DNA from: Allobogoriella alba
GTDB taxonomy: Bacteria; Actinomycetota; Actinomycetes; Actinomycetales; Actinomycetaceae
Direction of reading: 5' to 3'
DNA length: 64,000 nucleotides
Assembly: GCF_042665525.1 (NCBI RefSeq)
Contig: NZ_JBHTCQ010000001.1
Location: 1,426,001-1,490,000, forward strand
The notes below the pieces were generated by a model. The model had not been told where the DNA came from, did no database searches, and saw only the letters and a program-made list of their open reading frames with translations. This document shows, piece by piece, positions 44,657-53,831 of this stretch; position 1 is the first letter of the stretch; each line of letters opens with the position of its first letter. Made by a program: the position numbers and the translations under genes.

Positions 44657-44826
44657 AGAAACCTCCGTCGGGGCTCGGCGGAGCGCTGGCACTCCGCACC
44701 GTCGAGTGCCAATCCTACTGCGACCTGACCGGCGGCGGCTTCGTGACCCGGGACACGGGGCGCGGAGCGGCGCGCGAACGGAGTGGGACGGGACGGCGAC
44801 CACGGGTCCGTGGTTACCCTCGTGAC

Positions 44827-47469
44827 GTGCATCGATCCGTGGCGCTGCGCAAGGCGCTCATCATCGCCCCGAGCGTCGTCGTGGTGCTCCTGGTCGTCGC
44901 GCTGGCGGTCGGTGCCGGCGTCGTCCGCCGGCCGTTGCCCGACCACGGCGGCACCCAGACCCTCGCGGCGCTCGGCTCGCAGGTCGAGGTGATCCGCGAC
45001 GACCGGGGCGTCCCGCAGATCTATGCGGACTCCGACGCGGACCTCATGCGCGCCCAGGGCTACGTGCACGCGCAGGACCGGTTCTTCGAGATGGACTACC
45101 GGCGGCACGTCACCTCCGGACGGCTGTCGGAGCTGGTCGGTGAGAACGAGGCCGCCCTCAGCGCCGACATCGTCACCCGCACCCTCGGATGGCGCCGCGT
45201 CGCCGAGCAGGAGTGGCAGATGCTGGGCCCCGAGGCGCGGTCCCTCTACGAGGCCTATGCCGAGGGCGTCAACGCCTACCTCTCCACCCGTGAGGCGTCC
45301 GAGCTCGGTCTCGAGTACACCGTGCTCGGCGTCACCACCGAGCTGAGGCCGGTCGAGCGGTGGGACCCGGTGGACTCCCTCGCCTGGCTCAAGGCGATGG
45401 CCTGGGACCTGCGCGGCAACTACCACGCGGAGCTCGGCCGGGCAGCGGCGCTGCGCAGCCTCGGCGACGTCGAGCGTGCGGAGGAGCTCTATCCGCCCTA
45501 CCCGTACCAGGACCACGCACCGATCCTGCCGAGCCCGCAGGACCAGGGGACCGAGACACGGGCGGCGACGGGCACGCAGGAGGCCGACGGGCAGACCGCC
45601 GAGATCCGGCAGGCGATGGGCGGCCCGGACGCGGACCGGGCGCTCGCGGCGACCGAACGGGCGCTCGCGGCCGTCCCCTCCCTGCTCGGCCGGGGCGACG
45701 GCGTCGGCTCCAACTCCTTCGCAGTCTCCGGCGAGCACACCGCGAGCGGCAGCCCGGTCCTCGCGAACGACCCCCACCTCGGGCTCGAGTCACCGAACCT
45801 CTGGCACCAGGTGGGACTGCACTGCACCGAACGCAGCGAGGACTGCACGTTCGACGTCTCGGGCTTCTCCTTCGCCGGCATGCCGGGCGTGATCATCGGT
45901 CACAACGACCAGCTCGCCTGGGGCCTGACCAACCTCGGCGCCGACGTCACCGACTTCGTCCTGGAACGCACCTACGAGGACGGCACCTACCTGCGCGACG
46001 GCGCACGGGTCCCGATGCAGACGCGCCGGGAGACGATCGAGGTCAACGGCGCGGACCCGGTCGCCATCGACGTCATGACCACCGACCACGGCCCGATCGT
46101 CTCCCAGGTGCTGCCCGAGACGTCCGTCGCGGGCAGCGTGCCCGTCCCCGAGGGGGCGCCGCCCGCCGGGTTCTCCGGATACGCGGTCGCCCTGCAGTGG
46201 ACCGCGTCGACCCCCGGACGCACCGGGGAGGCGATCTTCGCCCTCAACCGGGCCCGGGACGCCGAGGACGTGTCGGCCGCGGCCGAGCAGTTCGACGTGC
46301 CCTCCCAGAACATCGTCTTCGCCACCACCGACGGCGACATCGGCTACCAGGCTCCGGGTCGGATCCCCGTGCGGGGCTCGGTGCCCGACGCCGCCGTGCC
46401 GTCCGACGGGTCCTGGCCGCGGCCGGGCTGGGACTCGCGCTACGACTGGCAGGGCTGGGTCGATCCCGCCCAGATGCCCTCCCGGGTCAATCCGGAGGAG
46501 GGGTTCATCAGCGCGGCGAACCAGGCGGTCACCCCGAGCGGTGAGGGCCCGTTCCTCACCGCTGACTGGGACGCCGGCTACCGTTCCCAGCGCATCCGCG
46601 AGCTCATCGAGTACACGATCGAGCAGAACCGGCCGGTGGACGTCGCGGCGGCGAACGAGATCATGCTCGACGACGCGAGCCCGTTCGGTCCCGCCATCGT
46701 CCCCGCGCTGCTCTCGGTCCCGGTGGGCGACCGGTTCGTCGAGGACGCGGTGGACCTCCTGCGGCAGTGGTCGGCGGACGGCTACCCGACCGACACCAGC
46801 TCGGCGGGCGCGGTGTACTTCAACGCGGTGTGGACGAACGTGCTGGAGCTGACGTTCGCCGATGACCTTCCGATGGCGCAGGCGCCCGACGGCGGCGCGC
46901 GCTGGCTGCTCGTCGTCGAGCAGCTGCTCGAGGACGCCGAGAACCGGTGGTGGGACGACCGCACCACCGTCAACGTCGTGGAGAGCCGCGACGAGATCCT
47001 CCGGCAGGCGCTGGTCAGCGCCCGGCACGAGCTGACGAACACCATGGGCAAGGACCCCGACTCCTGGGAGTGGGGCAAGCTGCACCAGTACGCCCCGCAG
47101 CACCCCGTGCTCGGCGGCGACGACATCCCCGCGCCGCTGCGCCAGCTGGTCAACCCGGCCCCCGTGCCGGTGGCCGGGGGGACCTCGATCGTCAACGCGA
47201 CGGCATACCTCACCTCCGCCGTCGACGAGCTGGGCCGCCCCGACTTCACCGTCACGACGGGTCCCTCGATGCGGATGGTGGTCGACCTCGCCGACCTCGA
47301 CGCCTCGACCTGGGTCACCGCGACGGGCACGTCGGGTCACCCGGGATCCACCCACTACACGGACCAGATCGACGCGTGGGCCACCGGTGAGACCTTCCCG
47401 TGGCCGTACTCGCGGGAGGCGGTTGAGGAGTCGGCCGCCGCCACGCTCACCCTCGAACCGGACGGCTAG
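44827..47469 (+). CDS. Penicillin acylase family protein (Ntn-hydrolase)
   Basis: About 880 residues from GTG 44827; a TACCCT box at 44814-44819 fits a leaderless transcript. An N-terminal hydrophobic segment (IIAPSVVVVLLVVALAVGAG) exports or anchors it. The alpha part carries VIRDDRGVPQIYADSDADL and GYVHAQDRFFEMDYRRH; autocatalytic cleavage is expected before Ser in GSNSFAVSG, making that Ser the N-terminal nucleophile of the beta chain. HNDQLAWGLTN and NQAVTPSG are also typical. It hydrolyses amides such as beta-lactam side chains, acyl-homoserine lactones or other N-acyl compounds; the natural substrate is unknown. Acts outside the membrane. Confidence 0.9.
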   Translation: MHRSVALRKALIIAPSVVVVLLVVALAVGAGVVRRPLPDHGGTQTLAALGSQVEVIRDDRGVPQIYADSDADLMRAQGYVHAQDRFFEMDYRRHVTSGRLSELVGENEAALSADIVTRTLGWRRVAEQEWQMLGPEARSLYEAYAEGVNAYLSTREASELGLEYTVLGVTTELRPVERWDPVDSLAWLKAMAWDLRGNYHAELGRAAALRSLGDVERAEELYPPYPYQDHAPILPSPQDQGTETRAATGTQEADGQTAEIRQAMGGPDADRALAATERALAAVPSLLGRGDGVGSNSFAVSGEHTASGSPVLANDPHLGLESPNLWHQVGLHCTERSEDCTFDVSGFSFAGMPGVIIGHNDQLAWGLTNLGADVTDFVLERTYEDGTYLRDGARVPMQTRRETIEVNGADPVAIDVMTTDHGPIVSQVLPETSVAGSVPVPEGAPPAGFSGYAVALQWTASTPGRTGEAIFALNRARDAEDVSAAAEQFDVPSQNIVFATTDGDIGYQAPGRIPVRGSVPDAAVPSDGSWPRPGWDSRYDWQGWVDPAQMPSRVNPEEGFISAANQAVTPSGEGPFLTADWDAGYRSQRIRELIEYTIEQNRPVDVAAANEIMLDDASPFGPAIVPALLSVPVGDRFVEDAVDLLRQWSADGYPTDTSSAGAVYFNAVWTNVLELTFADDLPMAQAPDGGARWLLVVEQLLEDAENRWWDDRTTVNVVESRDEILRQALVSARHELTNTMGKDPDSWEWGKLHQYAPQHPVLGGDDIPAPLRQLVNPAPVPVAGGTSIVNATAYLTSAVDELGRPDFTVTTGPSMRMVVDLADLDASTWVTATGTSGHPGSTHYTDQIDAWATGETFPWPYSREAVEESAAATLTLEPDG

Positions 47470-47500
47470 CAGGCGGGGTCTGCCTCGATCTCGTGCCCGC

Positions 47501-47539
47501 CTGGAAGCTTCGTCCGGGTTACCGAGACGAAGTTTCCAG
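47501..47539. terminator. Bidirectional terminator hairpin
   Basis: CTGGAAGCTTCGTC (47501-47514) pairs with GACGAAGTTTCCAG (47526-47539), one G.T pair, 11-nt loop, between the convergent acylase and cyclo-ligase genes. Confidence 0.7.
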
Positions 47540-47603
47540 ACCGGCGCGAGCGCTGCGAGCGTGACCCAGGCCGGCGCGGGGCTGGGGCTCTGGACGAGCG
47601 GGC

Positions 47604-48269
47604 CTACGCCGGTGTGCGGCGGCGGGCGGCGTCCTGCTGGAAGGCGCTGCCCTCGAGCAGGAACCACTCGGTCGGGGTGATGACCGCCGGCACCGGCATG
47701 TCGTGCTCGTCCACGGGTAGCAGGACGTCGGCGATGAGCTCTTCGTCGTAGACCATGGCGAACACGTGCGCGTCCTGGCGCACCAGCGGGAGCACCCGGT
47801 CGTACCAGCCGCCGCCCTGCCCCAGCCGTGTGCCCACCGAATCGATCGCCAGCGCCGGCGCGATCACCACGTCCGCGTCACCCACCGCCTCGCTCGGCAG
47901 CACGGGCCCGGACGGCTCGGGCGGTCGCCCAGGGGCCCGGACCTCGAGGTCGTCCGGACCGGTGTACAGGGCCCACTCCCGGCACAGCCCCGGGCCCAGC
48001 ACGGGCAGCAGCACCCGGGTGCCGCGGTCCCGCAACGCCTCCAGCAACGGGAAGGTGCTCGGCTCGGTGGGCCGCGAGACGTACGCGGCCACGAACTGCG
48101 CGTCTCCGACGGCCTCGACGGCGTTCCGGGCGAACGCCTCGCCGGCCCGCTCCCGCTCCCTGCGCGGCCGAGCCTCCCGGGCCGCCCGGATGAGTGGTCG
48201 GAGCACCTGCTTCGCGTCTTCGGTTTCGAGACCGTCCGTCGTTGGCAAGGTCACCTGCGCGCGGTGCAT
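47604..48269 (-). CDS. 5-formyltetrahydrofolate cyclo-ligase
   Basis: 221 residues from ATG 48269. The folate/ATP loop GQGGGWYDRVL is the family signature; RPLIRAAREARPRRERERAGEA opens the domain and AYVSRPTEPSTFPLL and LLPVLGPG follow. It converts 5-formyl-THF to 5,10-methenyl-THF with ATP. Divergent from galU with 63 bp between them, as in many actinomycetes. Confidence 0.92.
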   Translation of the reverse strand: MHRAQVTLPTTDGLETEDAKQVLRPLIRAAREARPRRERERAGEAFARNAVEAVGDAQFVAAYVSRPTEPSTFPLLEALRDRGTRVLLPVLGPGLCREWALYTGPDDLEVRAPGRPPEPSGPVLPSEAVGDADVVIAPALAIDSVGTRLGQGGGWYDRVLPLVRQDAHVFAMVYDEELIADVLLPVDEHDMPVPAVITPTEWFLLEGSAFQQDAARRRTPA

Positions 48270-48332
48270 GCCGTCAGTCTCGCAGGCCGGTGCTCGCGCT
48301 GGCCACTCGAACCGGGCCGATAACCTCGGAGC

Positions 48333-49319
48333 ATGTCTGCGAACCTGACCGGCCGCCGTGCCCGCAAGGCCGTGGTCCCGGTGGCCGGCCTCGGCACCCG
48401 ATTCGCCCCAGCCACGAAGGCCGTCCCCAAGGAGATGCTGCCCGTCGTGGACAAGCCGGCGATCGAGTACGTGGTGGACGAGATCGCCGAGGCCGGGCTC
48501 GACGACGTCGTGGTGGTCACCGGCCGCGGCAAGAGCATGATCGAGGACCACTTCGACGGTGCGCCCGAGCTCGAGGCCGCACTGGAGAAGAAGGGCGACG
48601 CCGCGCGGCTGGCCGCGGTTCGGCGGTCCTCCTCGCTGGCGCGCATGCACTTCGTGCGCCAGGGCGCACCGCTCGGCCTCGGCCATGCCGTGCTGCAGGG
48701 CAAGGACCACGTGGCCGGGGAGCCCTTCGCCGTCCTGCTCGGCGACGACCTCATCGACCCGCGCGACCCGCTCCTCATCGACATGGTCGCCGTCCAGGAA
48801 CGTCTCGGGGGCTCCGTCGTCGCACTCGTCGAGGTCGACGCCGAGGACACCGAGGGCTGCGACGTGGCCGTCGTCGAACCCGTCGACGTCACCGTGGGCA
48901 GCCTCGCGGACGGCGACGTCGTCGCGGTCCGCGAGATCGCCGGCCGGCCCCGCACGGGTGCGGCGCCGTCCAACCTCGCCGTCGTCGGGCGGTACGTGCT
49001 CGACCCGGCGGTCTTCGGAGTCCTCGAGCAGACCCCGCCCGGTCGCGGCGACGAGATCCAGCTGACCGACGCGCTGCAGACCCTGGCCGAGATGGACCCG
49101 GCCGACGGCGGAGGGGTCCACGGTGTCGTCTTCCGCGGGCGGCGCTACGACACCGGTGACAAGCTCGACTACCTCAAGGCCGTCATCCGGATCGCCGCCG
49201 AGCGCGACGACCTCGGCGCGGACCTCACGGAGTGGCTCGGCTCCTGGGTCGAGGCCCGGCGCATCACGCTCGGATCGACGCCCGAGGACCGGGCCGCGCA
49301 GACCTCGGCGATCCCGTGA
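48333..49319 (+). CDS. galU: UTP--glucose-1-phosphate uridylyltransferase
   Basis: 328 residues. The nucleotidyltransferase motif VVPVAGLGTRFAPATKAVPKEMLP, the metal aspartates in LLGDDLID, and YDTGDKLDYLKA are standard for bacterial GalU. It makes UDP-glucose for envelope polysaccharides and trehalose. A TAACCT box lies 13 nt upstream of ATG 48333, so the leader is very short. The stop overlaps the start of glp (GTGA). Confidence 0.94.
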   Translation: MSANLTGRRARKAVVPVAGLGTRFAPATKAVPKEMLPVVDKPAIEYVVDEIAEAGLDDVVVVTGRGKSMIEDHFDGAPELEAALEKKGDAARLAAVRRSSSLARMHFVRQGAPLGLGHAVLQGKDHVAGEPFAVLLGDDLIDPRDPLLIDMVAVQERLGGSVVALVEVDAEDTEGCDVAVVEPVDVTVGSLADGDVVAVREIAGRPRTGAAPSNLAVVGRYVLDPAVFGVLEQTPPGRGDEIQLTDALQTLAEMDPADGGGVHGVVFRGRRYDTGDKLDYLKAVIRIAAERDDLGADLTEWLGSWVEARRITLGSTPEDRAAQTSAIP

Positions 49320-50530
49320 AGAGCGTCCAGGAGCACCTAGCCGCGTGCCTGGCGGCCGTCGGTCCGCTGCCCCCGCTCGACGTCCTGCTTCCCGACACCG
49401 TCGGCTGCGTGCTGGCGCAGGACGTCGTCGCCGACTCGGACCTCCCGACGGCGGATCTCGCCGCGCTCGACGGCTACGCCGTCCACGCCGCGGAGGTGGC
49501 AGCGGCCACGCACCGCGAGCCGGTGACGCTGCGCGTGCTGGACGAGGTCCGTGCCGGGTCGGTGGACCCGATCCGCATGGTCGCGGGCACGGCGGTCAGG
49601 ATCGCCTCCGGTGCGGCGATGCCGGGCGGTGCCGACGCGGTCGTGCCGGTGGAGCAGACCGACTTCGGGCACGCCGAGGTGGCGGTGCGTGCCGCCGTCG
49701 AGCCGGGAGAGAACGTCCGGCGCCGGGCGGAGGACCTGCGTGCCGGTGAGATCGTGCTGCCGGCCGGCGAGCGGGTCGGCGCCCGCCAGATCGCACTGCT
49801 GGCCGCGGCGGGCCGGGGCCGGGTCAGCGTCCACCCCCGGCCACGCGTGGTGATCGTCTCCATCGGCGACGAGCTCGTGGAGCCCGGCAAGGCCGCGGCC
49901 CCGGGCCAGGTGTACGACGCCAACGGGCACGCGCTCGCCACGGCGGTCCAGGACGCCGGCGGAGCCACCTTCCGCGTGGCCGCGGTCCCGGACGGGCGCC
50001 GTGAGCTGAGCGAGACGCTCGAGGACCAGCTCGTGCGTGCCGACCTCATCCTGACCACCGGGGGTCTGAGCTACGGCGCGAACGACACGGTCAAGGAGGT
50101 GCTCGCGCCGCTGGGCACGGTCCGCTTCGACGCGGTGGCGATGTGGCCGGGCCGGCAGCTCGGCGTCGGGCACATCGGGGAGGGCACGCCGATCTTCGCG
50201 CTGCCCGGCGACCCCGTCGCGGTCCAGGTGGCCTACGAGGCCTTCGTCCGCCCGGCGCTGCTGTCCATGGCCGGCTACTCGGACCTGTACCGGGACTCGG
50301 TCAAGGCCGAGGTCGTCACCGGGTGGCAGAGCCCGCACGGGCGGCGCGAGTTCGTCCGGGTGCGCCTGACCGGCAGTCCGCGGGAGGGGTACCGCGCCGA
50401 GCCCGTCGGCGCGGCCGACAAGCTGCTGCTCACCGGACTGGCCCGGGCGAACGCCCTCGCCGTGGTGCCGGAGGACATGGACGCCGTGGAGCCCGGGGAG
50501 CGGCTCCACTGCCTGCTGCTGGACGCATGA
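49316..50530 (+). CDS. glp: MoeA/gephyrin-like protein, probable divisome protein Glp
   Basis: 404 residues from GTG 49316. All MoeA domains are present: LDGYAVHA, ASGAAMPGGADAVVPVEQT, the MogA-like core VVIVSIGDELVEPG, GGLSYGANDTVKEVL and ALPGDPVAVQ. By motif alone it is molybdopterin molybdotransferase. The context (galU upstream, sepX/glpR downstream, no other molybdenum genes) is that of actinobacterial Glp, a MoeA paralogue described in Corynebacterium as binding FtsZ and the membrane receptor GlpR. I favour Glp but cannot exclude a metabolic MoeA role. Confidence 0.8.
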   Translation: MKSVQEHLAACLAAVGPLPPLDVLLPDTVGCVLAQDVVADSDLPTADLAALDGYAVHAAEVAAATHREPVTLRVLDEVRAGSVDPIRMVAGTAVRIASGAAMPGGADAVVPVEQTDFGHAEVAVRAAVEPGENVRRRAEDLRAGEIVLPAGERVGARQIALLAAAGRGRVSVHPRPRVVIVSIGDELVEPGKAAAPGQVYDANGHALATAVQDAGGATFRVAAVPDGRRELSETLEDQLVRADLILTTGGLSYGANDTVKEVLAPLGTVRFDAVAMWPGRQLGVGHIGEGTPIFALPGDPVAVQVAYEAFVRPALLSMAGYSDLYRDSVKAEVVTGWQSPHGRREFVRVRLTGSPREGYRAEPVGAADKLLLTGLARANALAVVPEDMDAVEPGERLHCLLLDA

Positions 50531-50534
50531 GGCC

Positions 50535-51143
50535 ATGAGCGCGAGCCGGGTCCGGTGGCCGGTGGTCCTGGTGGAGGACCCGGTCACGCTCCGGCCCCTG
50601 CGGCGCCGGGACCGCACGGCCTGGACCGAGCTGCGCCGCCGCAACGCCGCCTGGCTCGAGCCGTGGGAGGCGACGTCGCCGACGATCGGCCCGGCCCCCT
50701 CCTTCCGCGCCTACGTGCGCGACCTCGACGCCCACGCCCGCTCCGGCGACGCGCTGCCGTTCGTGATCGAGGTGGATGGTGAGCTCGTCGGTCAGCTGAC
50801 CGTCTCCTCGATCACGCGCGGCTCGTTCTGGTCGGCGTCCATCGGGTACTGGATCGGCGAGCACGTGGCCGGCCGGGGGTTGGTGCCGCTCGCCGTCGCG
50901 ATGGCGAGCGACTACGCCTGGTTCGAGCTCGGGCTGCACCGGATCGAGATCAACATCCGCCCGGAGAACGCGGCGTCGCTGCGCGTGGTGGAGAAGCTCG
51001 GCTTCCGGGACGAGGGGCTGCGCCGGCGGTTCTTGCACATCGCCGGCGAGTGGCGCGACCACCGCTCGTTCGCCCTCACCGTCGACGAGGTGCCCGGCGG
51101 CCTGGTGCGCCGCCTGCGCGAGCAGGCCGCGAGCAGAGAATGA
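50535..51143 (+). CDS. GNAT N-acetyltransferase, RimJ/RimL-like
   Basis: 202 residues, four bp after glp. VTLRPLRRRDRTAWTELR opens the fold; IGYWIGEHVAGRGLVPLAVAM holds the acetyl-CoA loop, and HRIEINIRPENAASLRVVEKLGF the last strands. RimJ/RimL relatives acetylate N termini of ribosomal proteins. Its fixed place between glp and sepX in actinomycetes suggests a possible cell-division or envelope target, which is inference. Confidence 0.9.
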   Translation: MSASRVRWPVVLVEDPVTLRPLRRRDRTAWTELRRRNAAWLEPWEATSPTIGPAPSFRAYVRDLDAHARSGDALPFVIEVDGELVGQLTVSSITRGSFWSASIGYWIGEHVAGRGLVPLAVAMASDYAWFELGLHRIEINIRPENAASLRVVEKLGFRDEGLRRRFLHIAGEWRDHRSFALTVDEVPGGLVRRLREQAASRE

Positions 51144-51209
51144 CAAGCATGTAAGACACACCGGCGCGGGGTCGACGCCATGGCCGTCCGGCGCACCTAG
51201 CGTTGGACC

Positions 51210-52289
51210 GTGGAGCTTCAGGGATACGTGGCGGTAGCACTGACCCTGATCCTTCTCGGCTACCTGCTGCCGCACCTGGTGCGGTCCCGGCAGCTGCTGC
51301 TCGACTCCCGCGTGGAGGACCGGTTCTCCGGTGAGCTGAGGATCCTGGCCACCGGTTCCGAGCAACGGGAGGCGGCACGGTCCCGGGGTCACGCCGAACA
51401 GGCCAGGCCGTACCTGCACGCACGCAACGTCCGACGACCGGAGGCCACCATGACATCGCCTCGAGCCCGCGGCGAGCGCGTCGGCGAGGACGCCCGCGCC
51501 CTGGCCGCCGCGCGCGCCGCCCGGGCAGCCCGACTCTCCCGCCGTGCCGCAGCGGCGAGGCGCCGCCTGGTCCTGACGACGGTCCTGCTGCTCGCGACCG
51601 CAGGCGCCTGGACCGCGACCAGCCTGACCTCGCTGCACTGGGCGGTGGCCGTGGCCCCGACGGTGCTGCTTGTCACGGTCCTGGTGCTCGGCCGCCGGGC
51701 CGCCGTGCGTGCCCGCGCGAACGACCGGCGCGACCGGGCCGAGATGAAGCGGCTCGAGCAGCGCCTGCGTGACCTCTCTCGCCGCGACGGAGAGCACCGC
51801 ACCGTCGCGCGGGTCCCGGCTCCGACGGTGAAGAGTCGTTCAGGGGACGGGTCGCGCCCGGGACGCGCTGCCGAGCGCACGCTCACCACGGACGCCCCGA
51901 CGGCGGATGTCGCCCGCGAGGAGCCGGCACGTAAGGATCCGGCAGACGAGACTGTGGCCGAGGAGCCGCAGCAGGAGTCCGACCGCGCCCGTGTGGCCGA
52001 GGCCGAGGCGCGCGCCGTGCCCCAGGCCGAGCCGGTCCCGGCGCCCGCAGCAGTGCCGCAGTCGCAGGACGGATGGACGCCCGTCCCGGTGCCTGCGCCG
52101 TCGTACACCCTCAAGCCGCTCGCCCCGCGCCGCGAGGTCGCGCCCTACGCGGCGCAGGAGGAGGCGCCGTCCGCCGCGGTGCCGCAGCGCCCCAGCGAGG
52201 CGTCCCCGGCCCCGGCGCCGGAGGAGCAGCCCTCCCCGGCGCTCGACCTCGACGAGGTGCTCGCGCGCCGTCGGGCTGCGGGCGCCTAG
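51210..52289 (+). CDS. sepX: Divisome protein SepX/GlpR
   Basis: 359 residues from GTG 51210; TAGCGT at 51198-51203 is a likely -10 for a leaderless message. An N-terminal membrane helix (YVAVALTLILLGYLLPHLV) is followed by a VEDRFSGELRIL segment, a basic helix, two more membrane segments (about residues 110-165) and a long disordered Pro/Ala/Glu tail. This is the plan of SepX/GlpR, the membrane receptor for Glp that helps organise FtsZ rings in Actinobacteria. Synteny with galU and glp supports the call. Confidence 0.85.
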   Translation: MELQGYVAVALTLILLGYLLPHLVRSRQLLLDSRVEDRFSGELRILATGSEQREAARSRGHAEQARPYLHARNVRRPEATMTSPRARGERVGEDARALAAARAARAARLSRRAAAARRRLVLTTVLLLATAGAWTATSLTSLHWAVAVAPTVLLVTVLVLGRRAAVRARANDRRDRAEMKRLEQRLRDLSRRDGEHRTVARVPAPTVKSRSGDGSRPGRAAERTLTTDAPTADVAREEPARKDPADETVAEEPQQESDRARVAEAEARAVPQAEPVPAPAAVPQSQDGWTPVPVPAPSYTLKPLAPRREVAPYAAQEEAPSAAVPQRPSEASPAPAPEEQPSPALDLDEVLARRRAAGA

Positions 52290-52314
52290 CGGCACGTGGG
52301 AGAATGACCCCATC

Positions 52315-52349
52315 GAGAACCTCCCGAGCCGACAGGCCGGGAGGTTCTC
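52315..52349 (+). promoter_or_regulatory. Leader hairpin that buries the ribosome site of the downstream GNAT gene
   Basis: GAGAACCTCCCG (52315-52326) and CGGGAGGTTCTC (52338-52349) form a perfect 12-bp stem with an 11-nt loop. The Shine-Dalgarno GGGAGG is inside the 3' arm, and ATG 52354 follows 4 nt later. A GAGAAT box at about 52300 could start a transcript at the hairpin. It may also end sepX transcription. Confidence 0.55.
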
Positions 52350-52353
52350 TCGT

Positions 52354-52863
52354 ATGACCACCACATCACCTGTCACTCTGCTCGCCGCCCGTCCCGAGGA
52401 CCACGAGGCCCTGGGAAATCTCTGGCTGCTCTTCCGGCACGACATGTCCGCCTGGACGGGGGCCGTGCCCGACCCGCGCGGCCGGTTCCGGGACGACCGG
52501 CTGCGGTCGGCCCTGAGCGGCGACCCCGACTGGCGCGCCTACCTGCTGTGGCGGGCCGAGGCGCCGGTGGGTCTCGCCCTCGTGCGCGGTGTCCGCGGCG
52601 AGGTCCGGGTCCTCAACAGCTACTTCGTGGTCGCCGCCGCCCGCCGTGCGGGCGTGGGGCTCGCGGGCGTCCGGCAGCTGTTCGCCCAGTTCCCGGGCCG
52701 GTGGGAGGTCGCCTTCCAGGACGTCAACACCCGGGCCGTGGCCTTCTGGCGCGCGGCGGCCACCGACGCGGCAGGATCCGCCTGGACCGAGGAGCACCGC
52801 GCCGTACCCGGACGCCCTGACCTTCCTCCCGACACGTGGATCAGCCTGACCGTTCCGGTGTGA
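52354..52863 (+). CDS. GNAT family N-acetyltransferase
   Basis: 169 residues. The fold is seen in LLAARPEDHEALGNLWLLFRHD, AYLLWRAEAPVGLALV, VLNSYFVVAAARRAGVGLAGV (acetyl-CoA loop) and WEVAFQDVNTRAVAFWRAA. Substrate unknown. Its ribosome site is held in a hairpin, so translation is probably regulated. Last host gene before the tRNA-Ala and the island. Confidence 0.85.
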   Translation: MTTTSPVTLLAARPEDHEALGNLWLLFRHDMSAWTGAVPDPRGRFRDDRLRSALSGDPDWRAYLLWRAEAPVGLALVRGVRGEVRVLNSYFVVAAARRAGVGLAGVRQLFAQFPGRWEVAFQDVNTRAVAFWRAAATDAAGSAWTEEHRAVPGRPDLPPDTWISLTVPV

Positions 52864-52949
52864 CGTACGCCGCGCCGGGCGAGGCGTCGCTCGCTTCCCT
52901 CGGGCCGCCGGCCCGGTGCTATGGTGGTCCCTGCTCTCCGGAGCATCAC

Positions 52950-53022
52950 GGGGCTATGGCGCAGTTGGTAGCGCGTCTCGTTCGCAATGAGAAGGTCGCG
53001 GGTTCGAGTCCCGCTAGCTCCA
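52950..53022 (+). tRNA. tRNA-Ala (anticodon CGC); integration target of the island
   Basis: 73 nt. Acceptor GGGGCTA/TAGCTCC, anticodon arm TCTCG-TTCGCAA-TGAGA giving CGC, T-arm GCGGG-TTCGAGT-CCCGC, discriminator A, CCA not encoded. Its 3' 31 nt recur at 62662-62692. Confidence 0.95.
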
Positions 53023-53024
53023 CC
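52994..53024 (+). repeat. Left attachment-site repeat (3' end of tRNA-Ala)
   Basis: 31 bp identical to 62662-62692, starting GGTCGCGGGTTCG and ending AGCTCCACC. With three mismatches the similarity extends left to 52981 (TTCGCAA in the anticodon loop). Confidence 0.85.
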
Positions 53025-53032
53025 GAACCGGC

Positions 53033-53071
53033 ACCCGCCTCACCTGCGGAAACGCAGCGATCGAGGCGGGT
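53033..53071 (+). terminator. Terminator after tRNA-Ala
   Basis: ACCCGCCTC (53033-53041) pairs with GAGGCGGGT (53063-53071), with an inner hairpin CTGCG-GAAA-CGCAG, followed by TTCGTC. Confidence 0.65.
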
Positions 53072-53126
53072 TTCGTCATGGTTGGCTATCGTCGGCGGCA
53101 GCCCACCGTCAGCCAGGAGGCCAAAG

Positions 53127-53831
53127 ATGGTCGGACCGATCGACACGTCGTTCGATTTCGCAACGGACACCCCGCCCGGCAAGGACCCGGATGCGCTCAG
53201 TCCGACTCTTCGCCGATACCACCGAATGCTGTGGAGCAAGCCACTCCCGTCCGGCGAGATCTTCGACCTCGACCCGACCGTCCGCGGGGAGTACCTGGTC
53301 CACCGCTCCTCCCGCGGCGAGTTCCGCCTGACGAGTGACGCGATCACGACCAACCTCGTGCACAAGGCAGGTCGCGTCATCCAACAGATCGCGCCGGAAG
53401 TCCGACCCGCCGACCTGGGTTACACCATGGGCAGCGCCATCCTCTTCCCCGGCGTCAGGATCAACGGGAAGCAGAACCTCAACGGAGCCCGCGGGTTTCA
53501 TCCGTCCATCGCCGACCGATTCGACCTCACGCTCGAGTGCATCCGCCGCCACTATGCCGGCGAGGACAACAAGCTCGCGGACGTCCTGCAGCGGTACTCC
53601 GACTTCTTCGGGTTGTTTGGCGACTTCAGCGGCTACGTGGACTTCTGGCTCCTGCAAGACCTCGTCGAGGACGACGGGGCCACGATCCGCTTCTTCCACC
53701 ACTTCGACGACTTCCGCACACCAGCCGTGCCCAGGACGGTCGACGACTACATCGCGTACGTCGAGGCCAGCAACGACTTCATCAGGCGTCGAAACAGGCG
53801 GATCGACGATTTCGTCCGGGGCATGGCCTGA
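53127..53831 (+). CDS. Uncharacterised island protein (234 aa)
   Basis: ATG 53127 follows AGGAGG. Soluble, rich in aromatic residues, beginning MVGPIDTSFDFATDTPPG with a SPTLRRYHRMLWSKPLPSG motif, and later LGYTMGSAILFPG and FFGDFSGYVDFWLLQDL-like segments. It resembles a family of unknown function (possibly the one named DUF6994; not certain). First gene of the island, 98 bp before the restriction enzyme gene on the same strand. The LRRYHRMLW segment and late acidic/aromatic stretches suggest a compact enzyme or binding protein, but no catalytic motif is evident. Confidence 0.7.
   Translation: MVGPIDTSFDFATDTPPGKDPDALSPTLRRYHRMLWSKPLPSGEIFDLDPTVRGEYLVHRSSRGEFRLTSDAITTNLVHKAGRVIQQIAPEVRPADLGYTMGSAILFPGVRINGKQNLNGARGFHPSIADRFDLTLECIRRHYAGEDNKLADVLQRYSDFFGLFGDFSGYVDFWLLQDLVEDDGATIRFFHHFDDFRTPAVPRTVDDYIAYVEASNDFIRRRNRRIDDFVRGMA

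Noticed and set aside
45790..47667. 625-codon minus-strand frame
   Set aside because: Antisense to the penicillin acylase gene, whose Ntn-hydrolase motifs are unambiguous.
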